DNA of 64,000 nucleotides from Massilia aquatica (GTDB lineage Bacteria > Pseudomonadota > Gammaproteobacteria > Burkholderiales > Burkholderiaceae_D): positions 1-64,000 of the forward strand of contig NZ_VVIW01000006.1 of the NCBI RefSeq assembly GCF_011682045.1, written 5' to 3'. The notes beneath the pieces are model-generated. The model was given only the letters and a program-made list of their open reading frames with translations, ran no database searches and was not told the origin of the DNA. How positions within the stretch are numbered: position 1 is the stretch's first letter; the number at the start of each line of letters is the position of its first letter. A program made the translations under genes and the position numbers. Shown here piece by piece: positions 44,613 to 56,595 of this stretch.

Positions 44613-45074
44613 CTAATGGAGCGCCGTCCCCGCCGTCTCCGGCAGGTCGTTCTGATAATCGCGCGCGCCATTGCGGCGCATCAGCACCGTCAAGGTTTCC
44701 GGGTAATCGAAGCCGGCCCCGGTACGCTTGTCGAGCAGGTATCCCAGCCCCGCCGTCAGCACCGCATTGCCCACGGTGGCGCTGGCGTTGGCGCTCGATG
44801 CAACCCGGTCCTGCCCCGCCGCCACGCCATCCTTGCGGCAGTCGATGAACAGATTGCCTGCGCTCTTTTGCACGGTCACGTGCCCGGGGGACGTGACGAA
44901 CCAGCGCCCTTTGTCGTTGGTCAGCACGCAGCCGGCGCCGCCGACTTCGCGGTTATCCAGGATTGTGTGCAGCATCAGGGTCTGCTGGTTCGATTCGCTG
45001 ATCGTCGCGCAGCCGCCCAGGGCGGCCAGCAGCGCCAGCGCGCCGGTCCGTAAAAAAATCGCCATCGCATCCAT
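44613..45074 (-). CDS. Hypothetical lipoprotein
   Basis: About 153 residues. The N-terminus (IFLRTGALALLAALGGC) is a lipoprotein signal with lipobox LGGC. The mature part holds GCVLTNDKGRWFVTSPGHVTV and four further residues able to pair as cysteines (GCVLT, DCRKD). A Gly/Ala-rich helix (ATVGNAVLTAGLGYLL) may touch the membrane. No family recognised with confidence. The start may be 45074 or 45065. It lies in the same direction as creA, which also encodes an exported protein. Confidence 0.7.
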   Translation of the reverse strand: MDAMAIFLRTGALALLAALGGCATISESNQQTLMLHTILDNREVGGAGCVLTNDKGRWFVTSPGHVTVQKSAGNLFIDCRKDGVAAGQDRVASSANASATVGNAVLTAGLGYLLDKRTGAGFDYPETLTVLMRRNGARDYQNDLPETAGTALH

Positions 45075-45164
45075 CCAAGGTAGTGGTTCATCCTGCTGGT
45101 TCATGCCATTAACGGCACAAGCCCGGGATTCCTGAATACTACCCGATGCAGTCTGCTTAAAAAC

Positions 45165-45638
45165 CTACTTCAGCGGAATCGGCTGGTTGGCCGGCACCGG
45201 CACCGCGGTCACGCTGTTTTTCGGGCTGCCGTCGATCAGGCGGTCCGAATACACAAGGTAAGCGAGCGCATTGCGCTTGACGTCGACCATGCGCACCACG
45301 CGCACGTGCTTGAAGAAGATCGAGGCGCGTTCGCTGAATACTTCTTCCTGCTTCGGTACTTTGCCGCTGAAAGTAATGGGGCCGACCTGGCGGCAAGCCA
45401 CCGACGATTCGGCCTTGTCTTCGGCCAGGCCCACGGCGCCCTTGATGCCGCCGGTCTTGGCGCGCGACAGGTAGCAGCTCACGCCACCGACGACGGGATC
45501 GTCGAAGACTTCGACCACGACCTTGTGGTCGGGACCAATCAGCTTGAAAGCGGTATCGACCGAGCCCACGGTTTCCGCAGCGGCGCCAACGGCGGCAGCG
45601 GACAGCGCGAGGCTCACAGCGAGGCGGATGATTCGCAT
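45165..45638 (-). CDS. creA: CreA-family periplasmic protein
   Basis: 157 residues. A signal peptide (MRIIRLAVSLALSAAAVGAAA-E) precedes a CreA domain: VGSVDTAFKLIGPDHKVVVEVFDDPVVGGVSCYLSRAKTGGIKG is cut here by position, with DP.V.GV.CY as its key motif and NALAYLVYSD near the end. E. coli CreA is a conserved exported protein of unknown function. The start at 45638 has AGGAA upstream; a longer frame extends to 45788 without support. Confidence 0.9.
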   Translation of the reverse strand: MRIIRLAVSLALSAAAVGAAAETVGSVDTAFKLIGPDHKVVVEVFDDPVVGGVSCYLSRAKTGGIKGAVGLAEDKAESSVACRQVGPITFSGKVPKQEEVFSERASIFFKHVRVVRMVDVKRNALAYLVYSDRLIDGSPKNSVTAVPVPANQPIPLK

Positions 45639-45706
45639 AATGTTATTCCTGGAGAGTGGTACGGGAGAGTGATGCGGGAGGTAGTCGCCGCAGCAGGCGG
45701 GCAGGA

Positions 45707-45895
45707 CTAGGACACCGGTGCAAAGCGCGGCACCAGAATGCCGCCGACCTCGACCAGCTGAAAAAACACGTCTTTCGGCCGCGTCCATATTGAACCGTCC
45801 GCTGCGCGATACACGATCATCTCAGAGAGATCCGATTCAAGAGTGGCCACGCACACCAATTCGTACAGGCCACCCTTGTAGTGCCGGTATTGCAT
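45707..45895 (-). CDS. DUF1653 small protein
   Basis: 62 residues of the DUF1653 family. The pattern YRHYKGGLYELV near the start, MIVYRAADGSIWTRPKDVFF and a C-terminal PRF are typical. The function is unknown; the fold is a small beta-barrel. The ATG at 45895 overlaps the upstream stop by one base (TGATG), so it is translated with the next gene. Confidence 0.85.
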   Translation of the reverse strand: MQYRHYKGGLYELVCVATLESDLSEMIVYRAADGSIWTRPKDVFFQLVEVGGILVPRFAPVS

Positions 45896-46272
45896 CAACT
45901 CTCGGTCTTGTCTTCGGCCAGAGCTTTCTGCTTCTTCTTCAAGCCCTGGATGACCTTCAGGACACCTTCGATACCAGCGGTATCGTCGAGATCGCTAAAA
46001 GCATCAAGAACCTCATTCAGAACCCGGTTGCGCACTGCGGTTTCATCCGACGCCGGTGCGCTTGCGCGTACCGGTTCGGCCGACTCTTTCGAGGCGGCCT
46101 TTTGCGCCGAATACTTCGCTGTCGCCGCGGCTGTTTTGCCGTGCGCCAGCGCCGCTTGCCAGATTACCCAGCGACGTTGTGTTTCAAACACGAGATATTC
46201 ATCGGGTTTATCTTCGCGGCGTCGAACGATATGACCATCGCGCTGCGCCCATGCTTCAAATGCACTTCGCAT
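45895..46272 (-). CDS. Hypothetical protein coupled to DUF1653
   Basis: 125 residues. The N-terminal ~45 residues (AFEAWAQRDGHIVRR, YLVFETQRRWVIWQAALAHG) look like a small folded domain of a kind also seen in phage-like proteins. The middle is Ala/Ser/Glu-rich, and the C-terminus is a charged helix (LKVIQGLKKKQKALAEDK). There is no signal peptide. The function is unknown. It starts at the edge of an AT-rich region and forms a two-gene unit with DUF1653. Confidence 0.65.
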   Translation of the reverse strand: MRSAFEAWAQRDGHIVRRREDKPDEYLVFETQRRWVIWQAALAHGKTAAATAKYSAQKAASKESAEPVRASAPASDETAVRNRVLNEVLDAFSDLDDTAGIEGVLKVIQGLKKKQKALAEDKTES

Positions 46273-46745
46273 TTTAATCCTTTACAAATGCTGTCTTCGC
46301 ATTTCTACACTAATCAAAACACTATTGTTTTAACTAGTACCACCTTGCAGAATGTGTCATGAAGCCGTCACAAACTTTAAGGGCGTGTAACTCTTCACGC
46401 TAGGGGTTCCGACCGTTGGTTCTCACCACCACCGACCGGATTTAAGTATATTACCCGTTGCGTTATAAGAATGCAATTTTTTATTCCCCATGAGTAACAA
46501 TAGTCCAAAATCGTTGTTTTGTCTGCCTCTTGTTACATCTAATTACATCTTGCGAGTGGTTAAATCTCGGGGACAACAAAGTTTAACATCTCCACGGTAT
46601 TTTTTCGATAAAAGTGTTGATAACACAAGCGTATGCATCTTGCATACACGGCCAAAATTGTTAACTAACGGCATGTTCTTGCACGAAAGCACCATTTAAC
46701 GCGATACTAGGCGTTTTTAGCACCAATGGCACTCTGGACCCCCCT
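46273..46745. other. AT-rich intergenic region upstream of xthA
   Basis: 473 nt clearly richer in A and T than the rest of the window. It holds two notable dyads: AAAACA-CTAT-TGTTTT (46316-46331) and GTATGCA-TCT-TGCATAC (46631-46647). A 69-codon frame (46490-46699) has no family resemblance and is probably chance. It should contain the promoters of both flanking genes, but no pair of hexamers stands out. Confidence 0.6.
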
Positions 46746-47516
46746 ATGAAAATAGCAACATGGAATGTTAATTCCCTCAAAGTACGACTTCCTCACCTTC
46801 TGCAATGGCTGGAGGCGAACCCGGTCGATGTACTTTGCTTACAAGAGACAAAATTGACGGACGATAAGTTCCCGATTTCTGAAATTAAAGCTGCCGGGTA
46901 TGAAGTCGCCTTCAGCGGTCAGAAAACCTATAACGGCGTCGCAATATTATCTAAATTACCACTAAATGACATTATAAAAAACAACCCATTATTTCCGGAC
47001 GAGCAGCAACGGATACTCGCGGCCACGATCGGCGGCACGCGTTTTATCTGCGCCTACGTACCGAATGGGCAGGCGGTCGGAACCGACAAATACGCCTATA
47101 AACTCGCCTGGCTGGCAGCGCTGCGGGAGTGGCTTGCCGATGAAGTCAGCGCGCATGCCGAAGGCGGCCTGGCGATCCTGGGCGATTACAACATCGCCCC
47201 CGAAGACCGCGACGTACACGACCCGCTTGCATGGACCGGCCAGGTGCTCTGTTCCGACAAAGAGCGGGCAGCCTTGACGGCGCTGACCGACCTGGGTTTG
47301 ACCGATGCGTTCCGCCTGTTCGAGCAGGCTGACAAATCGTTCAGCTGGTGGGATTACCGGCAGCTCGGCTACCAGAAAAACAAAGGCCTGCGGATCGACC
47401 ACATATTGCTGTCGGACGCATTGAAAAAGCGCTGCACCGCATGCGCGATCGACCGCATTCCGCGCAAGTGGGAGCAACCATCGGACCACGCCCCAGTCAT
47501 CGCCACCCTCGACTGA
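46746..47516 (+). CDS. xthA: Exodeoxyribonuclease III
   Basis: 256 residues, ExoIII/AP endonuclease family. It cuts at abasic sites and digests 3' ends in base-excision repair. Motifs: MKIATWNVNSLKVRL, VLCLQETKLTD (catalytic Glu), GDYNIAPEDRDVHDP (Asp/Asn), GLRIDHILL and the terminal SDHAPVIA (catalytic His). The first ~80 codons are AT-rich with codons such as TTA and ATA, while the rest is GC-rich like the neighbours. This change of composition near 46,990 suggests a recombination joint within the gene; the protein still looks intact. Confidence 0.95.
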   Translation: MKIATWNVNSLKVRLPHLLQWLEANPVDVLCLQETKLTDDKFPISEIKAAGYEVAFSGQKTYNGVAILSKLPLNDIIKNNPLFPDEQQRILAATIGGTRFICAYVPNGQAVGTDKYAYKLAWLAALREWLADEVSAHAEGGLAILGDYNIAPEDRDVHDPLAWTGQVLCSDKERAALTALTDLGLTDAFRLFEQADKSFSWWDYRQLGYQKNKGLRIDHILLSDALKKRCTACAIDRIPRKWEQPSDHAPVIATLD

Positions 47517-47522
47517 CAACAT

Positions 47523-47784
47523 TTCCTGACCGGGGTCAGACCTTAATGCCGCTAACTTAAAGCTCCGTCATTCCCGCCATTGGCAGAAATGACTTCCCGC
47601 GAAGGCGGGAATCCATAGCACCTTTGCTAAGCATACGTGCTATGGCGGGAACGCACAGCGTTCCCGCCTTCGCGGGAAGGACGGTTTTGAGTTTTGTGGT
47701 CGTCAAACCGCCTAACTTAGCGGCATTAGGGTCAGACCTCCGAATCGAAACATTTCGAGTCGGAGGTCTGACCCCGGTTAGGAA
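47523..47784. repeat. 262-bp nested palindromic repeat
   Basis: Outer arms: 47523-47543 and the reverse complement of 47764-47784 match at 20/21 (core CCGGGGTCAGACCT). Inside, TAATGCCGCTAACTTA (47544) repeats inverted at 47713-47728 (15/16). A separate stem GGGTCAGACCTCCGA pairs perfectly with 47760-47774. The centre holds two REP-like palindromes (47594-47611 and 47661-47678) in inverted orientation, joined by CCATAGCAC/GTGCTATGG. The right edge touches the stop codon of the six-PAS protein gene (47786-47788). Probably a composite of mobile palindromic units. Confidence 0.75.
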
Positions 47785-47785
47785 A

Positions 47786-50700
47786 CTAGTTGTTGGAGAG
47801 GTGGTGGCGGGCTTCGTCCGCGGGCCGGGGCTGGGCGAACAGGTAGCCCTGTGCGTACTGGCAGCCGTGGCCGTTCAGCAGCGCGTACTGGGCTTCGGTT
47901 TCGACGCCTTCCGCCACCACCGATAACTGCAGGCTGTTCGACAGCGCCATGATGGCCGCCACGATCGCGCGGTCTTCGGCGCTGCTTTCGAGGTCCTTGA
48001 TGAAGGCGCGGTCGATCTTGATCTTCTTGACCGGGAAGCGCTTGAGGTACGCCAGGCTCGAATAGCCGGTGCCGAAATCGTCGATCGACAGACGGATGCC
48101 CATCGCGTTGATCTGCCCCAGGATCTCCATGGTCTGTTCGCCATGCTGCATCAGCGCCGTTTCGGTGATTTCGAATTCGATCAGGGCCGGGTCGATCCCG
48201 GTTTCGTCGAGCACGCGCCGGATCGATTCGATCAGCCCGCGATGCATAAACTGGCGCGGCGACAGGTTGACCGCCAGCGGCACCGCCACCCTCCCCTCGC
48301 GCTGCCACGCCATGCTTTGTTCGCAGGCGCGCCGCATCACCCATTCACCAACCGGCACGATCAACCCGTTTTCTTCCATGATCGGGATGAAGTGATCCGG
48401 CAGCACCAGCCCGCGCCCTGGTCGGCGCCAGCGCAGCAGCACTTCCATGGTGTGCACGCGGCGCGTGCCGATGTCGATGATCGGCTGGTAGAACAGCTCG
48501 AATTCCTCGTCCGCCAGGGCGCCGCGCAGCGCGCTTTCGAGCTCGAAGTGCTGCGCCGCCGCCAGGTTCATGCGCTCGGTGAAGTACTGGTAATTATTGC
48601 GGCCGTTCGCCTTGGCGTGGTACATCGCCGCGTCGGCGTGCCGCATGAGGGTCGCCACATCGCCGCCGTCGTCCGGATACAGACACAGGCCAATCGATGG
48701 CGTGATGTGCAGCAGGCGCCCGTCCACCGGGAACGGCAGCGCCAGCACGTCGATGATCTTCTGCGCCACCTGGCTGCTTTCCTCAAGCCCGTCGATACCC
48801 GGCACCAGCACCACGAATTCGTCGCCGCCGAGACGCGCCACGGTGTCGCTCTCGCGCACCGCGTGGCACAGGCGCTGCGCCACTTCCTTGAGCAGGCGGT
48901 CGCCCATCAGGTGCCCGAGCGAGTCGTTGATGGTCTTGAAACGGTCAAGGTCGATGAACATCACGGCCAGCTTGCCGCCGGAGCGCTTGGCGCCGAGCAT
49001 GGCGTGGTCCAGCCGGTCCGACAGCAAGGCGCGGTTGGGCAGGCCGGTCAGGCTGTCGTGATAGGCCATGTGGTTCACGCGCGCTTCGGCCTGGCGCCGT
49101 TCGACGATCTCGCCCTGCAGCAGCGCGTTGGCGCCGGCCAGTTCGGCGGTGCGCTCGAGCACCCGCACTTCGAGTTCGTCGCGCGCGCGCAGCACCGCTT
49201 CGCCGGCCTCGCGCCGCGCGGTCACGTCGTCGACCAGCCACACCGAGCGCCCGGTGGCATGCGCCAGGTCGAACGGACGCCCGGACAGGCGCGCCCAGAA
49301 GCTGCTGCCGTCCTTGCGCACCAGCCGGTATTCGGCCATGTGCACGCGCCCCGCGTGGAAGTCGCGCGTGGTCTCGGCGCGCGCCAGGTCCCAGCTGGCG
49401 CGGTCCGGATACAGCGCCCGCACCGACAGCCCCGCCACTTCGCCCGGCCCGTAGCCGAACAGTTCTTCCATCTTGGCGTTGCAGCGCAAATTCAGGCCGT
49501 TTTCAACCACCGCGATGCCGAGCACCGCGCTGTCGAGGATGGCCTGGTTTTCCAGCAGCGCGTTGCGCAGCGATTCTTCGGCGCGCTTGGCGTCGGTGCG
49601 GTCTTCGATGATCCAGATCGTACCCTGCGCCGGGTCGGCCGGATTGACCACGTAGGCGATCAGCTGCGCCCACAGCACGCTGCCGTCCTTGCGCGCCATG
49701 CCCACTTCGGTGTGAAAGGGTTTACCGACCGAGAGCAGCGGGCCGGCGGCCGCGCCGATGGCGGCGTAGGCCTCGTCGCTCGGGTACAGGGCGCGGCCGG
49801 GCAGGCCCAGCCCCTCGCTGCCCTGGTAGCCGAACATGTCGGCAAAGCCGCGGTTGTAGCGCGTGATGATGCGGTTCTTGGTGAACAAGATGCTGACCGA
49901 GGCGTTGGTCATGATGGCCTGCACCTCGACCAGGGTCTGGCGCGCTTCGGTCACGTCTTCCAGGATCCAGATAGTGCCTTGTTCGCGCCGTTCGGCATCG
50001 ATGGTCTGGGCCCGCACGCGGCACCAGATCAGGGTGCCGTCGCGCTGGCGGAACTGGTACTCGGGGGTTTCGAAGGGCAGGCCGTTGCCGAGCAGGGGCC
50101 CGGCCGCGCGCCCGAATTCTTCGTACGCCTCGGGCGACGGGAACACGTCCACCGCCGGCCTGCCGGTCATTTCTTCACGCGTGTAGCCGAACATCTCGGC
50201 CATGCGCGGGTTACAGGACAACATGATCCCGTTGCGGCTGAACAGGATGCCGACCGAGGCATTGTCCAGGATCGCCTTCTGCTCGAGCAGCACCTGGCGG
50301 GTCGCTTCCTCGGCCGCCTTCTGGGCGCTGCGGTCGTCCACGATCCAGATCGTGTCCTGCTTGCCGCGCCCGGCGTTGATGGCGTAGATGTAGACGTGCC
50401 CCCAGAACGCGCTGCCGTCCTGGCGCAGCATCTCGATGTCGCTCTGGTAGGGTTTGCCGGCGCGCAACAGCGGCTGCGCCTCCTGCTGCAAGGCGTCGTA
50501 GGCGGCGCTTGACACAAACAGTTCGGCGGCCGCGTGGCCCAGCCCCGTCTCGCCGCCAAAGCCGAAGCAGCGCCCGAACTGCTGGTTATAGCGCAGGATG
50601 CGGTTGTCGCGCTGGAAGGCGATGCCCAGCGGGGCGTTGTCCATGATGGCCTGCATTTCGAGCAGGGCGCGGCGCAGGCGCGTTTCGTTCTGGTGCAGGT

Positions 50701-51406
50701 CGTCGATGTCTTCGATGATCCAGATGGTGCCGTGCGACTCATCGCGCGTATCGACCGCGCGTCCGTACAGGCGGCACCACAGCAGCACGCCGTCCTTGCG
50801 GCGCATACGCAGTTCGCCCGCGTACGAGCCGCCGGCGGCCAGCCGCGGTCCCGCCTCGCTGCTCATCTGGTCGTAGCTGCGCTGGCTGGGGAACACAGTG
50901 ACGGTGGCCCGGCCCACCAGTTCATCGGCGCTGTAGCCAAAGATCTCGGCGGCGCGGATATTACATTCATGGACGACCCGCTTTTTGCTGAGGATGATGC
51001 CGACCGCCGCGTTTTCGAGAATGGCCTTCTGTTCCATCACCGTCTTGCGCAGCGCGGCCTGGTCGCGGTCGTAGCGGCGGATGTCGGTAAATACAAACGT
51101 GGCGCCGCCGCCGGGCAGCGGCTTGGCCAGCACCTGGACCGCAATCGGCTGGCCGTGCGCGTGCAGCGCGCTTTCCCACAGCTGGTCGGCGCCGTCGCCG
51201 TCATTGAGGCGCAAAAAGGCGTCGTGACGCGCGTCAAGCGCGAACAGGTCGAGCAGGGGTTGGCCGGCGGGAGTGGCGCCGAGCAGCGCGCACAAGGCCG
51301 CGTTGGCGGCATGGACGATGCCGTCCGCGTCGCAGGCACAGGCGGGCGATCCGATTAACTGGAGCGCTTCAGCGACGAAATCAGGCTTGGTTGTTAAGCG
51401 ATCCAT
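47786..51406 (-). CDS. Six-PAS GGDEF-EAL protein
   Basis: About 1206 residues from the ATG at 51406 (an in-frame start at 51448 is possible). Six PAS domains come first. Numbers 2-6 are near-identical in design, each opening with a helix like LLEQKAILDNASVGILFS and closing with TIWI(I/V)(E/D)D, a sign of internal duplication. After a coiled coil, the GGDEF domain is canonical (RESD I-site, LGGDEF). The EAL domain reads EVLLRW instead of EALLRW but keeps DDFGTGYSS, KIKID and AEGVET, so phosphodiesterase activity is likely. No membrane segments. It probably integrates redox or ligand signals into c-di-GMP turnover. Confidence 0.92.
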   Translation of the reverse strand: MDRLTTKPDFVAEALQLIGSPACACDADGIVHAANAALCALLGATPAGQPLLDLFALDARHDAFLRLNDGDGADQLWESALHAHGQPIAVQVLAKPLPGGGATFVFTDIRRYDRDQAALRKTVMEQKAILENAAVGIILSKKRVVHECNIRAAEIFGYSADELVGRATVTVFPSQRSYDQMSSEAGPRLAAGGSYAGELRMRRKDGVLLWCRLYGRAVDTRDESHGTIWIIEDIDDLHQNETRLRRALLEMQAIMDNAPLGIAFQRDNRILRYNQQFGRCFGFGGETGLGHAAAELFVSSAAYDALQQEAQPLLRAGKPYQSDIEMLRQDGSAFWGHVYIYAINAGRGKQDTIWIVDDRSAQKAAEEATRQVLLEQKAILDNASVGILFSRNGIMLSCNPRMAEMFGYTREEMTGRPAVDVFPSPEAYEEFGRAAGPLLGNGLPFETPEYQFRQRDGTLIWCRVRAQTIDAERREQGTIWILEDVTEARQTLVEVQAIMTNASVSILFTKNRIITRYNRGFADMFGYQGSEGLGLPGRALYPSDEAYAAIGAAAGPLLSVGKPFHTEVGMARKDGSVLWAQLIAYVVNPADPAQGTIWIIEDRTDAKRAEESLRNALLENQAILDSAVLGIAVVENGLNLRCNAKMEELFGYGPGEVAGLSVRALYPDRASWDLARAETTRDFHAGRVHMAEYRLVRKDGSSFWARLSGRPFDLAHATGRSVWLVDDVTARREAGEAVLRARDELEVRVLERTAELAGANALLQGEIVERRQAEARVNHMAYHDSLTGLPNRALLSDRLDHAMLGAKRSGGKLAVMFIDLDRFKTINDSLGHLMGDRLLKEVAQRLCHAVRESDTVARLGGDEFVVLVPGIDGLEESSQVAQKIIDVLALPFPVDGRLLHITPSIGLCLYPDDGGDVATLMRHADAAMYHAKANGRNNYQYFTERMNLAAAQHFELESALRGALADEEFELFYQPIIDIGTRRVHTMEVLLRWRRPGRGLVLPDHFIPIMEENGLIVPVGEWVMRRACEQSMAWQREGRVAVPLAVNLSPRQFMHRGLIESIRRVLDETGIDPALIEFEITETALMQHGEQTMEILGQINAMGIRLSIDDFGTGYSSLAYLKRFPVKKIKIDRAFIKDLESSAEDRAIVAAIMALSNSLQLSVVAEGVETEAQYALLNGHGCQYAQGYLFAQPRPADEARHHLSNN

Positions 51407-51576
51407 GTCCCCACGACGGCGTAAGTCCGCCGCCTCTGCGATGGGCAACGGAGAGCTTGATCATAAACCACAATTGGCCGCAAATTACCGGAAAAGCCGG
51501 GAAAACCCAAAAAACAGAAACGCCCACCACGCGCGGGGCGGGGTGGGCGCTTTGCAACAACGCTCAGGGAGGGCTT

Positions 51577-52775
51577 TTAAGGGCCCTGGAAGGCGTCGCT
51601 GGGTATGCGCACCCACCCTTCCATCAGCACGCGCGCGCTGCGGCTCATGACGGCCTTGGCGACGCTCCAGTCGCCGCCGACCTGGGTCGCTTCGGCGCCC
51701 ACGCGCAGGGTGCCGGACGGATGGCCGAAGCGCACCGCGTTGCGCCCTCCCCCGCCGGCCGCCAGGCTGACCAGGGTGCCGGGAATGGCGGCCGCGGTGC
51801 CGATGGCCACCGCAGCGGTGCCCATCATCGCGTGGTGCAGCTTACCCATCGACATGGCGCGCACCAGCAGGTCGATGTCGCCGGCCGCCACCGCTTTGCC
51901 GCTCGACGACACATAACCGGCCGGCGGCGCCACGAAGGCCACCTTGGGCGTGTGCTGGCGCGTGGCCGCTTCGTCGACATGCCCGATCAATCCCATGCGC
52001 ACGGCGCCGTGCGCGCGGATCGCCTCGAACATGGCCAGCGCTTTCGGGTCGCCATTGATCGCGTCCTGCAGCTCGGTGCCGGTGTAGCCGATCGCCTCGG
52101 CATTGACGAAAATCGTCGGGATGCCGGCGTTGATCATGGTGGCCTTGAGCGTGCCCAGTCCCGGCACGTCCAGGTCCTCGACCACCTGCCCGGTCGGGAA
52201 CATGGCGCCGCCGGCGCCCTCTTCTTCGGCCGCCGGGTTCATGAATTCGAGCTGCACTTCAGCGGCCGGAAAGGTCACGCCATCGAGTTCGAAGTCGCCC
52301 GTTTCCTGCACCGCGCCACCCGTCACCGGCACGTGCGCGATGATGGTCTTGCCGATGTTGGCCTGCCAGATGCGCACCAGCGCCATGCCGTCGTGCGGAA
52401 TGCGGGCGGCGTCGACCAGCCCCGCGCCGATGGCGAACGAGCCAACGGCGGCCGACAGGTTGCCGCAGTTGCCGCTCCAGTCGACAAAAGCCTTGTCGAT
52501 GGCGACCTGGCCGAACAGGTAGTCGACATCGTGCTCCGGCTTCGCGCTTTTGGACAGGATCACCGTCTTGCTGGTGCTCGAGGTGGCGCCGCCCATGCCG
52601 TCGATCTGCTTGCCGTAGGGGTCGGGGCTGCCGATCACGCGCAGCAGCAGCGCGTCGCGCGCGGCGCCAGGCACCTGCGCGGCCTCGGGCAGGTCTTGCA
52701 GGCGAAAGAACACGCCCTTGCTGGTACCGCCGCGCATATACGTGGCGGGAATGCGGATTTGAGGTAGGTGCGCCA

Positions 52776-52776
<1 letters not shown>
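51577..52776 (-). CDS. prpF: 2-methylaconitate cis-trans isomerase PrpF
   Basis: About 399 residues. PrpF isomerises the 2-methylaconitate made by AcnD so that aconitase can hydrate it in the 2-methylcitrate cycle. Motifs: IPATYMRGGTSKGVFF, DWSGNCGNLSAAVG and HHAMMGTAA. The start is one of two tandem ATGs (52779, 52776) after GGAGG; the second overlaps the acnD stop by one base. A longer reading frame through acnD is not coding. Last gene of the prp operon. Confidence 0.94.
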
Positions 52777-55373
<2,597 letters not shown>

Positions 55374-55396
55374 GTCAGTCCTTCTTGCTTGCTAAT

Positions 55397-56563
55397 TTAC
55401 TTGCGGTCGGCCAGCGGCACGAAGGTCAGGTCGTCCGGGCCGACGTAGTTGGCGCTCGGGCGAATGATCTTGTTGTCGATGCGCTGCTCGATCACGTGGG
55501 CGGCCCAGCCGGAAGTGCGCGAGATCACGAACAGCGGCGTGAACATGGCGGTCGGCACGCCCATCATGTGATACGACACAGCCGAGAACCAGTCCAGGTT
55601 CGGGAACATCTTCTTGACTTCCCACATGACGGTTTCCAGGCGTTCCGCGATGTCGAACATCTTGGTCGAACCGGCGCCTTCGGACAGCGAACGCGCCACT
55701 TCCTTGATCACTTTATTGCGCGGGTCGGACACGGTGTAGACCGGGTGGCCGAAGCCGATCACGACTTCCTTGTTGGCGACGCGGTTGCGGATGTCGGCTT
55801 CGGCTTCGTCCGGGTTTTCATAACGCTTCTGGATGTCGAGCGCGACTTCGTTGGCGCCGCCGTGTTTCGGTCCGCGCAGCGCGCCGATGGCGCCGGTGAT
55901 GGCCGAGTGGATGTCCGAACCCGTGCCAGCGATCACGCGCGCGGTGAAGGTGGAGGCGTTGAACTCGTGTTCCGCGTACAGGATCAGCGAGGTGTGCATC
56001 GCCTTGACCCACGCCTCCGGCGGCTTGAAGCCGTGCAGCAGGTGCAGGAAGTGGCCGCCGATGGATTCGTCGTCGGTTTCGGTCTCGATGCGGCGGCCGT
56101 TGTGGCTGAAGTGGTACCAGTACAGCAGCATCGAACCGAAGGAGGCCATCAGGCGGTCCGCGATGAAGCGCGCGCCCGGCACGTTGTGGTCGTCCTTTTC
56201 CGGCAGCACGCAGCCGAGGGTGGAGACACCGGTGCGCATCACGTCCATCGGGTGGCTCGACGCCGGCAGCGCTTCGAGCGCGTTCTTGACCGCCTGCGGC
56301 AGGCCGCGCATCGATTTCAGATGGGCCTTGTAGCCACGCAGTTCGCCGTCGTTGGGCAGTTTTCCGTGCACCAGCAGGTAGGCGATTTCTTCGAACTCGC
56401 AGCTGTCGGCCACGTCCAGGATGTCGTAGCCGCGGTAATGCAGGTCGTTGCCGGTTTTGCCGACCGAGCACAGGGCGGTGTTACCGGCGGTGACGCCGGA
56501 CAGCGCGACCGATTTTTTCGGCTTGAAGGGAACGGCGTCGGCCGGGGTGGTGATGTCAGTCAT
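55397..56563 (-). CDS. prpC: 2-methylcitrate synthase
   Basis: 388 residues, a citrate synthase-like enzyme condensing propionyl-CoA with oxaloacetate. Catalytic regions: [10 protein letters not shown] (His), [16 protein letters not shown] (His) and the Asp-containing helix after [15 protein letters not shown]. The PrpC-type substitution pattern ([24 protein letters not shown] at the start, cut here to its key GYDI) separates it from GltA. 32 nt downstream of prpB. Confidence 0.95.
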   Translation of the reverse strand: MTDITTPADAVPFKPKKSVALSGVTAGNTALCSVGKTGNDLHYRGYDILDVADSCEFEEIAYLLVHGKLPNDGELRGYKAHLKSMRGLPQAVKNALEALPASSHPMDVMRTGVSTLGCVLPEKDDHNVPGARFIADRLMASFGSMLLYWYHFSHNGRRIETETDDESIGGHFLHLLHGFKPPEAWVKAMHTSLILYAEHEFNASTFTARVIAGTGSDIHSAITGAIGALRGPKHGGANEVALDIQKRYENPDEAEADIRNRVANKEVVIGFGHPVYTVSDPRNKVIKEVARSLSEGAGSTKMFDIAERLETVMWEVKKMFPNLDWFSAVSYHMMGVPTAMFTPLFVISRTSGWAAHVIEQRIDNKIIRPSANYVGPDDLTFVPLADRK

Positions 56564-56595
56564 GTGAGCTCCGCGATTCTTCTGAATGAGTGTGA

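Noticed and set aside
46490-46699. 69-codon frame in the AT-rich intergenic region
   Set aside because: No ribosome-binding site, no similarity, composition as expected by chance.
48143-50512. 789-codon frame opposite the six-PAS gene
   Set aside because: Shadow frame; repeated pattern merely mirrors the PAS repeats on the other strand.
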